This document shows, one piece after another, positions 37,218 through 47,572 of a stretch of DNA of 64,000 nt (the stretch's first letter is position 1; the number at the start of each line of letters is the position of its first letter). Source of the DNA: JAWKTV01 sp041398905 (GTDB taxonomy: Bacteria > Planctomycetota > Planctomycetia > Planctomycetales > Planctomycetaceae); assembly GCA_041398905.1 (NCBI GenBank), contig JAWKTV010000006.1, forward strand, positions 124,001-188,000, given 5' to 3'. The translations under genes were made by a program, and so were the position numbers. Under the pieces are notes generated by a model that was not told where the DNA came from, did not search any database, and worked only from the letters and a program-made list of their open reading frames with translations.

Positions 37218-39466
37218 TCAGTGAGGCCGCGTCTGCGATGACGCCTGACTGGAAATTGGGGCGGGGAACTCGGCCCCCGGTGCGGCTCCCGGATCAGTCC
37301 GACGCGGCATGAATGGCCAGTGCCGCGTTGACAGCCGCAGCACCAGCATCGAATGCGGTTCGAGCCGGACCGACTCACCCCCGCGGTAGCGGACCGCCCC
37401 CGTCCTGGCGACGGAGGTATCCAACTCCTGCTTCCAGGTCGTCTTGGAGCCGCCACGCTGTGGGAGGACGAATGGGACTGGTCTCTGGCGGCGTTGAGGA
37501 GGAGCAGCATGGTGTCCCCGATGATCTGCCGGCCTTGTTCATCAACCTCGTCGGTCATGTTGCCTTCGAGAGCAGTACGCCCAGTGATCGGGCGGTGGAC
37601 GTGTGCCAGTCGTTGTCGTTCATCTCGACTCCATCCGGCGTGAGCCAATGGATGTCCTTTTGCAGACAGCCGCGCAGCCGCCCTTGGAAGAGAACTGCCG
37701 ACCGCTGAAACACCGGGCACTCCCGCCAGATCCGGACCGTCTTGCAGACGAAATGGTGAACAGATCCGCCTGCGCGGCTGCAACTCCCAGTTGATCCAGT
37801 TCAGTTCGTTGTCCTGACAGTAGGTGTTGTTGTTGCCCAGCTTGGTGTGCGCGAACTCGTCACCACTGTGAATCATCAGCACCCCTTGCGACAGCAGCAG
37901 CGTCGCCATGAAGTTCCGCATCTGTCGGCCGCGGAGCACAGTCACTTCGGGATCTGTGGTCGGGCCTTCCACACCGCAGTTCCAGCTCCGGTTGTGATCA
38001 CGTCCCCATCGCGGTTCGCTTCGCCGTTGGCCTCGTTGTGTTTGTGGTTGTAGGCCAGGTCATGCAGCGTGAATCCGTCGTGCGCGGTGACGAAGTTGAT
38101 ACTCGCGTACCGCAGTCGGCGGCCGTTGTGCTCGTACAGATCGCTTCGAGCCGCACAGCCGGAGTCGCGAACTCGTTCACCGCGTGGCCGTCCCCTTTCC
38201 AGAAGCTGCGAACACAGTCGCGATACTTCCCGTTCCACTCGGTCCAGCCGACCGGGAAATTGCCCCACCTGGTATCCGCCGGACCCGAGATCCCACGGCT
38301 CGGCGATCAGCTTCGTTTGCGACAGCCGGGGTCCTGGTGAATGATGTCAAAGAAGGCACCGAGCTTGTCGACGTCGTGCAGCTCGCCGCCCAGCGGCTCG
38401 CGAGGTCAAAGCGGAATCCGTCGACATGCATCTCCCGTCACCAGTAGCGGAGACTGTCCATAATCACTTCAGACGCGGGGACACTGCATGTTCAGCGTGT
38501 TGCCGCCCAGTGGAAGTCCATGTAGTACCGCCGGTTGTGCGGTACGACGCAGTAGTAATTGCTGTTGTCGAGGCCCCGCAGCGACAGTGTGGGACCAAGT
38601 TCGTTCCCCTCGCCGGTGTGGTTGTAAACGACGTCCAGAATCACCTCGATGCCGTGCCTGTGCAGCGTACGGACCATCTGCTTGAACTCGCGCATGCAGC
38701 CTTGCGGCGACTTGTCGGACGCGTAGCGAATGTCCGGCGCGAAGAAGCTCAGCGTGTTGTAGCCCCAGTAGTTGGTCAGCCCCCGTTCGACGAGGTGGCG
38801 GTCATCGACATGATGGTGAACCGGCATCAGTTCGACGGCGGTTACCCCCAGTTGCTTCAGGTGCCGGATCGCCGCCCGATGCGCCAGCCCCGCATAGGTT
38901 CCACGGATGTGCCGTGGAATCTCGGGGTGCTTCATCGTGAAGCCTTTGACGTGCATCTCGTAGATGACGGTGCGGTGCCAGGGGGTGCGCAGCGGCTTGT
39001 CTCGCCCCCAGCGAAAGCCCGGATCCACCACCGCGCCCAGCGGCGCGAACGCGGCGTTGTCACGATCGTCACGGGCCAGGTCGCGACCCGGGTCGCCGAT
39101 CCGATACCCGAACATCGAGTCGTCCCACCGGAGCATCCGCCCAATGCTCAGGGCGTAGGGGTCGAGCAGCACCTTGTGAGCGTTGAACCGGTGTCCGTGG
39201 TGTGGCTCGTAAGGACCGTCGACGCGGTATCCGTACAGTTGGCCCGGCCTGATTCCCGGAATGTAGCAGTGCCACACATAGTCGGTGCGTTCCCGCATCG
39301 GGATGCGGACGGACTCCTTGCGATCACGCTCCGAGTCGAACAGGCAGAGTTCAACACTCGTGGCGTGCTCGGAAAACAACGCGAAGTTGACTCCGCTGCC
39401 GTCCCAGCTTGCCCCCAGCGGGTAGGGATTTCCGGGCCAAACCGGCTGAGCTTTCGTCTTCGCCAT
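37218..39466 (-). CDS. glgX: glycogen debranching enzyme GlgX, frame-broken
   Basis: The start at 39466 has a near-perfect AGGAGGTG upstream and opens PVWPGNPYPLGASWDGSGVN, the GlgX/isoamylase N-terminal domain. The GH13 signature regions appear in order: EVILDVVYNHTGEGNELGP, DGFRFDLAS (nucleophile Asp), KLIAEPWD (acid Glu) and VTAHDGFTLHD. Later words are LLLSQGVLMIHSGDEFAHTK and NNTYCQDNELNWINWEL. The intact frame ends at 38492; the remainder alternates frames to about 37218, with LEPHSMLVLRL near the end. GlgX hydrolyses alpha-1,6 branches of phosphorylase-limit glycogen. No other glg gene is adjacent. The breaks look like sequence errors; the exact 3' end is uncertain. Confidence 0.85.
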
Positions 39467-39791
39467 GACGCACACCTCCTGAACTCGCGGCGATGACCCC
39501 AACCGACGGCCGATCACACACGGCTGGGCCGGAAGCTTCGTCGGCAAGGGGCGAGTCGCGCACCACTGCCGACTGACATCCGGCTGAACTCTGGACGGGG
39601 GGATTGTAGGCCGATGGCGGCCTCGGTCCTAGCGGCAGGACCAGTCGATCGGCAGTTTCCGCACACATTGCAACGCGTGGATTCGTTGATGCCAGTCGTT
39701 CCCGAGAGTGCCGCACGCCGACTCATCTGGCAGCCGACGAATCCCGTCCGGAACAAGTGCCTTGGCTCTCAAGGGTTGATATATTCGCGGC

Positions 39792-40817
39792 ATGATCCGC
39801 AACCTGCCTCACCGCCGAGAAACATCACGCTCCACCCGAACCGGATTGACATTGCCCGAGCTGGCGGTCGTCGTCGGAGTGGGGCTGTGCGTGCTGGCGG
39901 TGATAGCGCCGTGGGTTCTGAAGTCGTGGGAGGTCTCGCGGCAGAATGAGTGCCGCTCCCGGATCGCCAGCATTGGTCGCGGGCTGATTCGACATGAAGA
40001 CACTTCGGGAGCATTTCCGTCGGGTCAGCTCGCGCGGCGGTTCCAGTCCACAAGCATCGGTCGCTACGCGGATCCCGACGAAGCGACCGCGACCGACGCG
40101 AAGCCCGCATCGGGTGCAAGCTGGATCGTCGCCATCCTGCCCCACATGGGTTTCAAAGAGCTGTCGGATCGTTGGGATTCCGCGAAGAGCGTCGCCGCCA
40201 ATGGCAGCGTCGCACAGACGAACCTCGCGACACTCTATTGTCCCTCGCGAACCAGTTCGTTCGGTGCGGGCAGGCTGCGGTCCGACTGTGACGTCGTTGT
40301 CGACGGTTGGACAGGCGGGGGCTGCGACTACGCCGCGTGCAGCGGGTCAGGCGTCACCTTCAAGGACGCAGCCCGGCAGACGTGGCTGCTGGATGAAGCA
40401 CAACTGCTCGCGACCGAACGAGCGGGGAAGTCATTGTTCTCCGCGGCCGCCACCGAACAGGGGGTGTTCGGCGTCAACAGTGAGGTGACGGAGGACATGA
40501 TCGCGGCGGGTGACGGACTCGCCTGGGTCATTCTTGTGGCCGAACGCCGCGTCTTCCGCAACGACAGTCCCAACGAGCTGCGGAGCAGCGACGGTTGGGC
40601 ATGGGGCGGACCGGCGACCCTGTTCTCCACCCGCCGTGGCCCGCACGCCGGCATGCACTATGACGAAGCCGACAGCGATCACCCCGGACTGCTGCACGTT
40701 TGCATGGCGGACTCTCGCGTCCGCACCGTGAACTGGAATGTCGACCTGCGGACATGGCAGAACCTCGGCAACTTCGCCCAAGGCAGCCCGCTCGACCATC
40801 CGGACTTCCGTCGCTGA
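39792..40817 (+). CDS. DUF1559 prepilin-like protein
   Basis: The product has 341 residues. A basic leader precedes a type IV prepilin-like cleavage motif, RTGLTLPELAVVVGVGL, with cleavage expected after G and Glu at +5; the hydrophobic helix follows. The globular part has the DUF1559 features (QNECRSRIASIGRGL, ASWIVAILPHMGFKEL, CPSRTSS) and a C-terminal HVCMADSRVRTVNW motif. These pseudopilin-like proteins are abundant in planctomycetes and are probably surface or periplasmic. The secretin upstream is consistent with a pilin-type export route, but the link is contextual. Confidence 0.85.
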   Translation: MIRNLPHRRETSRSTRTGLTLPELAVVVGVGLCVLAVIAPWVLKSWEVSRQNECRSRIASIGRGLIRHEDTSGAFPSGQLARRFQSTSIGRYADPDEATATDAKPASGASWIVAILPHMGFKELSDRWDSAKSVAANGSVAQTNLATLYCPSRTSSFGAGRLRSDCDVVVDGWTGGGCDYAACSGSGVTFKDAARQTWLLDEAQLLATERAGKSLFSAAATEQGVFGVNSEVTEDMIAAGDGLAWVILVAERRVFRNDSPNELRSSDGWAWGGPATLFSTRRGPHAGMHYDEADSDHPGLLHVCMADSRVRTVNWNVDLRTWQNLGNFAQGSPLDHPDFRR

Positions 40818-41013
40818 CGCAGTCGGCGGTTCACTGCGGTTGCTGCGCACTCACCGCTGTGGACCACACGTCGCCTCCGTTCATTTCAGCCACACAAATA
40901 GACGGTATGCGAGCATCGGCATACGATGTGCCGTCGCAGCGCCGCTCCGCGCACTGAGTGCCCCGCTGCTCGATTTGCGGTCCCTCGAATCAAAGCGGCA
41001 GGGAGTACCAACA

Positions 41014-42048
41014 ATGCCAGCATCGCTCCTCGGTTCACTGCGAATCCTTGCCTGCCTGAGCATCGGGCTGACGCTCCCCGCAACGTGTCTCGCTCAGGCG
41101 GACGCTGCGGAAAGCGGCGTTCCGGAGGTCGCGTACGACGACCTGACGGTGCCCGAGGCGTTCAAGAAGTCGGCCCCCAGTGAACTCGCAGACCTGCTGA
41201 CGATGGAGCAGCATGTTCAGCAGCTCAGCCGGAAAGTCGTGCCCTGCACGGTCAGTATTCAGGTTGGGCGGGCGCAGGGGAGTGGAGTCATCGTCAGTCC
41301 GGATGGCTACGTCCTGACCGCCGCCCACGTGATCGGTCAGCCAGGTCGACGATGCACCATCATCTTCCCCGACGGCACACGCAAATCTGGTGAAACGTTG
41401 GGCGTCGACACGATGATTGACGCCGGACTCGTGAAGCTCAACGAGCAGCGGACTGGCGGCTGGCCCTATGCCGCGATGGCAGAGTCGGACCCGGTCGAGG
41501 TCGGTGCGTGGTGTATCGCCACCGGTCACCCGGGAGGCTTCAACGTCGACCGCCAGCCGGTCGTCCGCCTGGGACGGGTCATTTTCACCAGCAAGCGCGT
41601 GCTGCAGAGTGACTGCGAGCTGGTGGGCGGAGACAGCGGGGGCCCGCTGTTCGACATGCGAGGACGGGTGATCGCCGTCAACAGTCGAATTCAGGACTCC
41701 ACCTCCGCCAATTACCACGTACCGGTGCGGGCCTATCGGGACGAATGGACCCGCCTGGCTGGCGGGAAGGAGTTCGCTTCCCACTCGGAGCCGCTGCTTG
41801 GTGTGGCGGGCACTGCGGTGACGGACGGGCTGAAGATCACCCGCGTGTATCCCGGTGAAGCGGCCGATTTCGCCGGCTTGCTGGAAGGAGACATTCTCGT
41901 GACGTTCCAGTCCAAGCCGGTGCCGAGTCAATCTAGGCTGTCGGAAATGGTTGGGCAGGAAGAGCCGGGCAGCTCGGTCCGCATCGAAGTTTTGCGCGAT
42001 GGCGAACCGATGGTGTTAAGGGTGCGCCTGGGGATGCGCTGGGAGTGA
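41014..42048 (+). CDS. HtrA/DegP-like trypsin-fold protease with one PDZ domain
   Basis: The product has 344 residues with a signal peptide (ILACLSIGLTLPATCLA). The catalytic triad is intact: H105 in LTAAHVIGQ, D136 in IDAGLVKL and S208 in GGDSGGPLFD. A single PDZ domain follows (about 255-340, LKITRVYPGEAADFAGLLEG). It is likely a periplasmic quality-control protease. The start at 41014 has GGGAG upstream and the right signal sequence; an earlier in-frame start overlaps the DUF1559 gene. It is followed by a related gene that has lost its triad. Confidence 0.85.
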   Translation: MPASLLGSLRILACLSIGLTLPATCLAQADAAESGVPEVAYDDLTVPEAFKKSAPSELADLLTMEQHVQQLSRKVVPCTVSIQVGRAQGSGVIVSPDGYVLTAAHVIGQPGRRCTIIFPDGTRKSGETLGVDTMIDAGLVKLNEQRTGGWPYAAMAESDPVEVGAWCIATGHPGGFNVDRQPVVRLGRVIFTSKRVLQSDCELVGGDSGGPLFDMRGRVIAVNSRIQDSTSANYHVPVRAYRDEWTRLAGGKEFASHSEPLLGVAGTAVTDGLKITRVYPGEAADFAGLLEGDILVTFQSKPVPSQSRLSEMVGQEEPGSSVRIEVLRDGEPMVLRVRLGMRWE

Positions 42049-42277
42049 CGTGCGTCGCGCCCGGCAAGCGACCTGATTTCGCAGATCGTCCCCACCACCC
42101 CATCGGGTCGGCGGTTCGTACGTACCGACCTGACAAACACGATTGACCTGCCTAGAATTGCAGTGGCCGTTTCCGCTCGGAAGCGCCCGCCCGGGAGAAG
42201 TGCCTCGCCAGTCGAACGGAGCGTCCGCCAATTCATTCTCGAGTCATGCCTGCCTGGCAGGTGGGGAGGAGAGCAGA

Positions 42278-43342
42278 ATGACGTGCATCAGCCACTTGGT
42301 CGGTCGCGGAGTCACCGCCGCGAGACGCTTCGCTTCCAGACCTTGGGCCGTGCCTCTTCTACTGCTGATCGCTCCGGCGATTCTTCCTGCTCAATACGGA
42401 TTGAAGCCGAAGCTCTACACCACCGGTTCCACCTTGCGGGGCTGCTTTAGCGATGTCGCGGCACCGGCTCGACGCTCCACCGTGCAGGTACTCAGCGAGA
42501 ACGAGTGGGTCGCAATGGGGGTGATCGTCGACACCGACGGGCACATCCTCACCAAGGCCAGCCAGCTGGGCGCGAATTTGAAGTGCAAGCTCTCGAACCG
42601 CCAGAGCTTCGATGCCAGGCTCGTCTCCGTCGATGAGGCGACCGACTTGGCCCTGCTGAAGATTGAAGCCGAGGAACTCGCTCCGATTCAGTGGCGAACC
42701 GGGGAGGATCCTGAGGTCGGACAATGGGCCATCACCCCGTCACTGCGTCCGGAGCCAACCGCGATTGGAGTGCTTGGCTCACCGCGGCGCCGCATCGCGC
42801 TGGTGAAGACGCCTGGCGTGCTGGGGATCAAACTCAATGAAGATAACGGCCCCCCGCTGGTCCGGGGCGTCTTCGAAGGCATGGGGGCCGAACGCGCCGG
42901 AGTCAAGGTGGGAGACGAAGTGCTCGAAGCAGGTGGCGAGCAGCTCGCCACCAAAATGCAGCTCATCCGGCTCGTGCAGGAGTACTCTCCCGGGGATGAG
43001 TTGAAGTTGCGCATTCGCCGCAAAGGAGAAACGCTCGAAATCTCCGCGACGCTCTCGTATCCCGATCATGATGACTTTCTCAGCCGCATCGCCGCGCAGA
43101 ATCGCATGGGCGGCAACCTGAGTCGCCGCCGAACCGGGTTTCCAGCCGTTCTGCAGCACGACTCCGTCCTCAGCCCCGAAGACTGCGGCAGCCCGGTCGT
43201 CGGACTCGATGGCAAGGCATTCGGGCTGAACATCGCCCGTGCGGGACGAACCGAGACCTACGCGCTTCCCGCCGATGTCATCCTGCCGCTGGTGGAGGAG
43301 ATGAAGCTGCGGGTGCCTGCCTCAACGGTGGCCAACGAGTAG
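42278..43342 (+). CDS. catalytically degenerate HtrA-like protein with PDZ domain
   Basis: The product has 354 residues and a strong GGAGGAG site. The signal segment is AVPLLLLIAPAILPAQ. The fold matches its upstream neighbour, but the triad is altered: the histidine position in ILTKASQL is S95, the aspartate in ATDLALLKI (D123) is kept, and the serine position in PEDCGSPVVGL is C303. The oxyanion GDSGGP is thus EDCGSP. The PDZ domain lies inserted before the end of the protease part (RGVFEGMGAERAGVKVGDEV, about 233-300). It is predicted to be a pseudoprotease that binds rather than cuts, perhaps pairing with the active neighbour. The 229-base gap between them does not exclude cotranscription. 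Confidence 0.75.
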   Translation: MTCISHLVGRGVTAARRFASRPWAVPLLLLIAPAILPAQYGLKPKLYTTGSTLRGCFSDVAAPARRSTVQVLSENEWVAMGVIVDTDGHILTKASQLGANLKCKLSNRQSFDARLVSVDEATDLALLKIEAEELAPIQWRTGEDPEVGQWAITPSLRPEPTAIGVLGSPRRRIALVKTPGVLGIKLNEDNGPPLVRGVFEGMGAERAGVKVGDEVLEAGGEQLATKMQLIRLVQEYSPGDELKLRIRRKGETLEISATLSYPDHDDFLSRIAAQNRMGGNLSRRRTGFPAVLQHDSVLSPEDCGSPVVGLDGKAFGLNIARAGRTETYALPADVILPLVEEMKLRVPASTVANE

Positions 43343-43368
43343 CGCTGCTCCAGAGGCGGCCGGATTGC

Positions 43369-44325
43369 TTAGCAGTCGTCGAGACCAAGGTGCCGGAAGA
43401 GCTGCCGGAAGGAGATCTGTGCATCGTCATCGGCGGCGGTCGGCAGCCACTCGATAAAGCGATCGACGTTGGTCCCCGGGGTCGGGCAGCGGTGCGGCGG
43501 CTCGATAGCGGCGATGCGGCGAACCCAGCGCGTGTGAAACTCGCCATTCGAGTTGAAAGCGTCACCCGGGATCGCGGAAAGAATCGCAGCGATCACTCCC
43601 TCATAGGCCGGCTGGTGCACGGCCGCAATCGTCGTTTCGGGTACCGCGATGCGGATGCCGCGGGCGATTAGCTGCCAGGCGAGCCGAGCACTCGTGCCCG
43701 ATTCCTCGCGGTGGTTCTCAGCGAACTCCTGCGCCCGATCGCGATCGACTGCGAACTCGAGTACGTCGTGTCGGTTCGCCATCACTCCAATCAGCAGGTC
43801 GGTCCAGCGTTCGCAGCGTCGACGCAGACGGTCCGCCTGCAGCATACCCCCCAGCGGGACCGCCGCCTCGCTGACCATGAACCGCAGCAGCTCGATCCGC
43901 TGTTCGAGTACACCGACGAGTACATGCCTGGCGATCGGCTCGGCATGAACCTGCTGGCATTGCTGGTCGCTCGCCGCCATCACGGCTGTCCAGACACGGC
44001 ACAGCAATTCGCTGACCAGCAATTCCTCCAACAACTGCTGACACCCGAGCGCGAATCGCCGCGGCGCAAGTGACTGCACAACTTTTAGCTGGCGGAACTG
44101 CCCACGCCACAGACACTGCTGTTCGCGGGAGTGAAACAGATAGGGTTGCAGACAGCCATTGGCGATCGGGCGATCGCAACTGGCTATGTCGTCCGCGTAC
44201 AGAGTCACCAGCGCGGAGAGTTCGGCGATACGGCGCAGTTTCACAGCGGGCGCAAGGGGTTCGAGGCATTGGCCGGGTCGCCAGTCAACGTCTCTCAAGG
44301 CAATCTGCGCGCCATCCCGTGACAT
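43369..44325 (-). CDS. unrecognised protein
   Basis: The product has 318 residues, soluble and mostly helical in appearance, with no signal peptide. The ATG at 44325 (MSRDGAQIALRDVDWRPGQC) is preferred to a TTG fifteen bases upstream. The middle has a leucine- and glutamate-rich stretch (LLEELLVSELLCRVWTAVM) and several cysteines. No motif that I recognise is present and neighbours give no clue (a converging pseudoprotease and a sulfatase in the same direction). The coding pattern is clean and uninterrupted. Confidence 0.55.
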   Translation of the reverse strand: MSRDGAQIALRDVDWRPGQCLEPLAPAVKLRRIAELSALVTLYADDIASCDRPIANGCLQPYLFHSREQQCLWRGQFRQLKVVQSLAPRRFALGCQQLLEELLVSELLCRVWTAVMAASDQQCQQVHAEPIARHVLVGVLEQRIELLRFMVSEAAVPLGGMLQADRLRRRCERWTDLLIGVMANRHDVLEFAVDRDRAQEFAENHREESGTSARLAWQLIARGIRIAVPETTIAAVHQPAYEGVIAAILSAIPGDAFNSNGEFHTRWVRRIAAIEPPHRCPTPGTNVDRFIEWLPTAADDDAQISFRQLFRHLGLDDC

Positions 44326-44507
44326 CCTCAACAACTTCAACAGAAAGTTAACATAAACGTCTTCCTGAAAGCCGGTTACGGCGATCCACGATCGCAGTGG
44401 AATCAGAACATGCGTACCGCGTCACGTCGCGGATTCACCACGCAGGTGCCGACGGATGTTGACGGAAGGGGACATGTTTTGAATTCGCGACATCCGCCGA
44501 CGCGGGG

Positions 44508-45947
44508 TTAGCGCAACACCTCCTCGCCATTCAAGCTGCCAACCACTGACCGCAACCAGGCGGTCAACTCAGCGTGCATCCGCTCCACTCGCTGAGGATC
44601 GGCTGCTGCGAGGTCCTTGGCTTCAGTCGGATCGTCCTGCAGGTTGTAGAGTTCAAATGTCACGGCGTCACCCCGCCGCGAACCTGGAAGTCGATGCAGC
44701 TTCCAGTCGCCATCCAACCAGGAACTCGGCCCCGGGAACTCATTGGTCGCGAACTTGACCTGCATGCGGGACGCCTCCGTCCGCGCGGGTATCGCGGAGA
44801 CACGACTCCCGTTGGACTGATCCGCCAACTGAGCTTCGAGCAACTCCGCGCTCGGCGTGCGAATGCCACCCGTCGGGTGGACCCAGAAGCCGATCGGTTG
44901 CGGCCGCTCCCTCCATTGACCATCAATCAGAGGTAGCAGACTCACGCCATCCAGCGGGACCGCCGACTTGCGCCGCACGTTCGCCACTTCCAGCAGGGTC
45001 GGGAAGATGTCCGACGTCACTGCGGGGATGCTCGTGGTGCGCGGCTGGCGAATGCGCCCCGGCCACTCGATGATCGCAGGAACCCGCACCCCACCTTCCC
45101 ATAGCGACCCCTTGGCCCTCGCAAGCCGCCGCTGCTGCCCGGTGAACGCCCCTGCGGCCCATTGTCGCTCGTGTACCACAGCAGCGTCTCGTCAGCGACA
45201 CCCAGGCTCGCGCAGGCCGTCCCGCAACTTGCCGACCGCCCGATCAATGCCGGTGATCTCGCCGAAGTAGTTCTGTTCGGCTTTCGACTGATTGGGATAA
45301 AGTCCGCGGAGTTCTTCCGTGGCCTGATGCGGCGAGTGCGGATTGCCGAACCAGATCACCGCGAGGAACGGTTTGCCCGCGCTGCTTTGCTCTCGAGCGA
45401 ACTCCAGTGCCGCCTCGACAGTGACGGCCGAACTCTCACCATCCGTCCGCACCACCTTCCCCTGATCGGACATCAGCGGGCTGTTCTCGTAGAAGTTCGG
45501 GCTGGAGACCCAGCGATCGAACCCGCTCCCCCCCGGCGAGACCTCGTCTTCGGCCACGCAAGACCCGAGGTGCCATTTCCCGAAATGGCCGGTGGCGTAG
45601 CCAGCTTCACGCAAGGCCTCTGCAATGGTGACTTCTTCGGGACGGAGCGTATGTCCCCACGAGAAGCAGGCGAAGCGGTTGGGATGCCGGCCAGTCATCA
45701 CGCTGCCGCGCGTTGGTGAGCAAACCGGATGGGCCGCATAGAAGCGATCGAATCTCAACCCGTGCTCTGCCATCTCATCCAGCACGGGGGTCTGCAGGAC
45801 GGGGTGGCCGTTGTAGCCGACGTCGCCCCACCCCTGATCGTCTGCCATGACCAGCACAAAGTTCGTCGGGCCTGCAGCCTTCCCGCAGGTCGGCCCACCC
45901 AGGAGTATCATCGAACAGATCAGAATCGCTGCGCAGCTCAATCGCAT
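44508..45947 (-). CDS. type I sulfatase, one broken zone
   Basis: The start at 45947 has GAGGA upstream and a signal peptide (AAILICSMILLGGPTCG). Metal ligands are in NFVLVMADDQGWGD (D36, D37). The formylglycine motif is HPVCSPTRGSVMTGRHPN (C76-S-P-T-R80), and FGKWHLG follows. After a frame change at about 45190-45240 the second half continues: YTSDNGPQG, LWEGGVRVPAIIEWPG, TSDIFPTLLEVA and ELYNLQDDPTEAKDLAA, ending at 44508. It hydrolyses sulfate esters, most likely of sulfated polysaccharides, in the periplasm or outside the cell after modification by a formylglycine-generating enzyme. The break is probably a sequence error because both halves are well conserved. Confidence 0.85.
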
Positions 45948-46143
45948 GGCGTATTCCTCGAAGAACGGACGGGGATGAATTGTGAACCGCTGGATTCTCC
46001 CCTCGAGTCGCCGCGGTTGGCAACCTCGCGCGCTCCCCGGTGACCGCCGCGGCGAAGTCGACATGGAGGCGGGCCGACGAACTGGGTAGAGTCCGCAACG
46101 TTGTCGCGGAACGTGCCCGGAATTGATCGCGTAGCAGGAGGCC

Positions 46144-47367
46144 ATGATGCAGCAGACCCCGAACATCGGCACGACCGCCCGACTGGCCTGGACAGTCGGC
46201 GCGGAGCACGCGATTGTCCTGGGGGGGCTGCAGTCCGGCGGGGCGACGGTTCTCTCGACTCCCTCGCTCATTAATCTGATGGAGCATGCCGCCCGGCAAC
46301 TCATGGTCCCTTATCTCGAACCGGGTGAGGAGACGGTCGGCGTCTGGCTGGAGGTTGAACATCTGGCCGCCACTCCGCTCGGACAGACTGTGACCGCCGA
46401 GGCCCGGCTGACTGCGATGGACGGCCGGTCGCTCGATTTCGAGATCATCGCGCACGATGCGGCGGAGCAGGTCGGCCGGGCCAGGCACCGCCGGGCGCTC
46501 ATCAAGCTCCAGCGTTTCGCCGCGAAACTCGCAGAGAAGAGTTCGCTGCTCTCGATCCCCCCCATCACCGCCGCAGGCGAAGACGACTCCGCCGCGCCCC
46601 CAACGCTGCCGACGCTCGGCGTGAAGATTGATCATGCCATCGCCCGCGTGACGCTCGATCGCCCGGCGAAGCGGAACGCCGTCAATCGGCAGATGACCGC
46701 GGACTGGGAGCGTCTGAACGACTGGTTGGCCGCACATCCGGAGGTGCGGATCGTGATCGTCAGCGGTGCCGGCGAGAGCTTCTGCGCGGGCGACGACGTT
46801 CCGGAAGTTGGCGAGCTGTCGCTGGATGAGGCCCGCACACTCAGCCTGCGGCAGGCGGCGATGTATCTCCGCTGGGAGCAGCTCCCACAGGTCTTCATCG
46901 CGGCGGTGCATGGAGATGCGCTCGGAGGGGGGTGCGTGGCGGCGTACTCATGCGACTTTCGGATCGCGAGTCACGATGCAAGGTTTGGCATGCCGGAGAT
47001 CAAGCTCGGCTGGCCTCCCGGGTATGGCATCGCCCAACTGACGGCGCTGGTCGGCAAGGCTCGTGCTTTAGAGCTGTGCCTGCTTGGCGAGCCGATCGCG
47101 GCGCGACAGGCAGCGGAATACGGTCTCGTCCACCGACTGGCGAGCCGAGCCGGACTGTTGGTCGCCGCCGAGGAGTTGTCGGCCGGACTGCTTCAGCAGC
47201 CGGCGCAGGCCCTCCGCGAGACGAAGTGGCTCATCCACCGCGATGAAGGGCTGGTCCCCAAGGTGACCCATCGCGACGATACGGAAGCGTACATTCGCTG
47301 CCTGGGTCAACCCGACGCCCGCGAAGGGATCGCGGCGTTCCGTGAGAAGCGCCCACCACGGTATTGA
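46144..47367 (+). CDS. fusion of a fluoroacetyl-CoA-thioesterase-like domain and an enoyl-CoA hydratase/isomerase domain
   Basis: The product has 407 residues, with AGGAGG a few bases before the start. Residues 1-135 form a hot-dog thioesterase of the FlK type: VLSTPSLINLMEHAARQLM and VEHLAATPLGQTV. T39, E47 and H73 match FlK Thr42, Glu50 and His76 in spacing. Residues 157-407 are a crotonase: ARVTLDRPAKRNAVN, VSGAGESFCAGDDVP (first oxyanion part) and VHGDALGGGCVAAYSCDFRI (second). The linker (about 136-156) is Ala/Pro-rich. A single protein that hydrates or isomerises an acyl-CoA and hydrolyses it is likely. The substrate is unknown; neighbours do not suggest a pathway. Confidence 0.8.
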   Translation: MMQQTPNIGTTARLAWTVGAEHAIVLGGLQSGGATVLSTPSLINLMEHAARQLMVPYLEPGEETVGVWLEVEHLAATPLGQTVTAEARLTAMDGRSLDFEIIAHDAAEQVGRARHRRALIKLQRFAAKLAEKSSLLSIPPITAAGEDDSAAPPTLPTLGVKIDHAIARVTLDRPAKRNAVNRQMTADWERLNDWLAAHPEVRIVIVSGAGESFCAGDDVPEVGELSLDEARTLSLRQAAMYLRWEQLPQVFIAAVHGDALGGGCVAAYSCDFRIASHDARFGMPEIKLGWPPGYGIAQLTALVGKARALELCLLGEPIAARQAAEYGLVHRLASRAGLLVAAEELSAGLLQQPAQALRETKWLIHRDEGLVPKVTHRDDTEAYIRCLGQPDAREGIAAFREKRPPRY

Positions 47368-47572
47368 GGCTCGGTTCCTGGAATACACTCCACCGGACGA
47401 AGTCGCTCGCTGATCGGCGAATCCTCCACGTGCTATCCTGCCCGTGCAGCGCCGCGTGAGATGATTTTGCACGCCCGGCGGCGAATAGCCGCCCAGCGCC
47501 CCCCGCACGACACGACTCACCGCACGCGACGGATCGACTCGAATCGAGCGCTACCAGAACACAAGACTAACA

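Noticed and set aside
47477..47493. GGCGGC-GAATA-GCCGCC inverted repeat upstream of the sulfite-oxidase-like gene
   Set aside because: A 6-base GC stem is expected by chance in DNA this GC-rich and has no T-run or known operator form.
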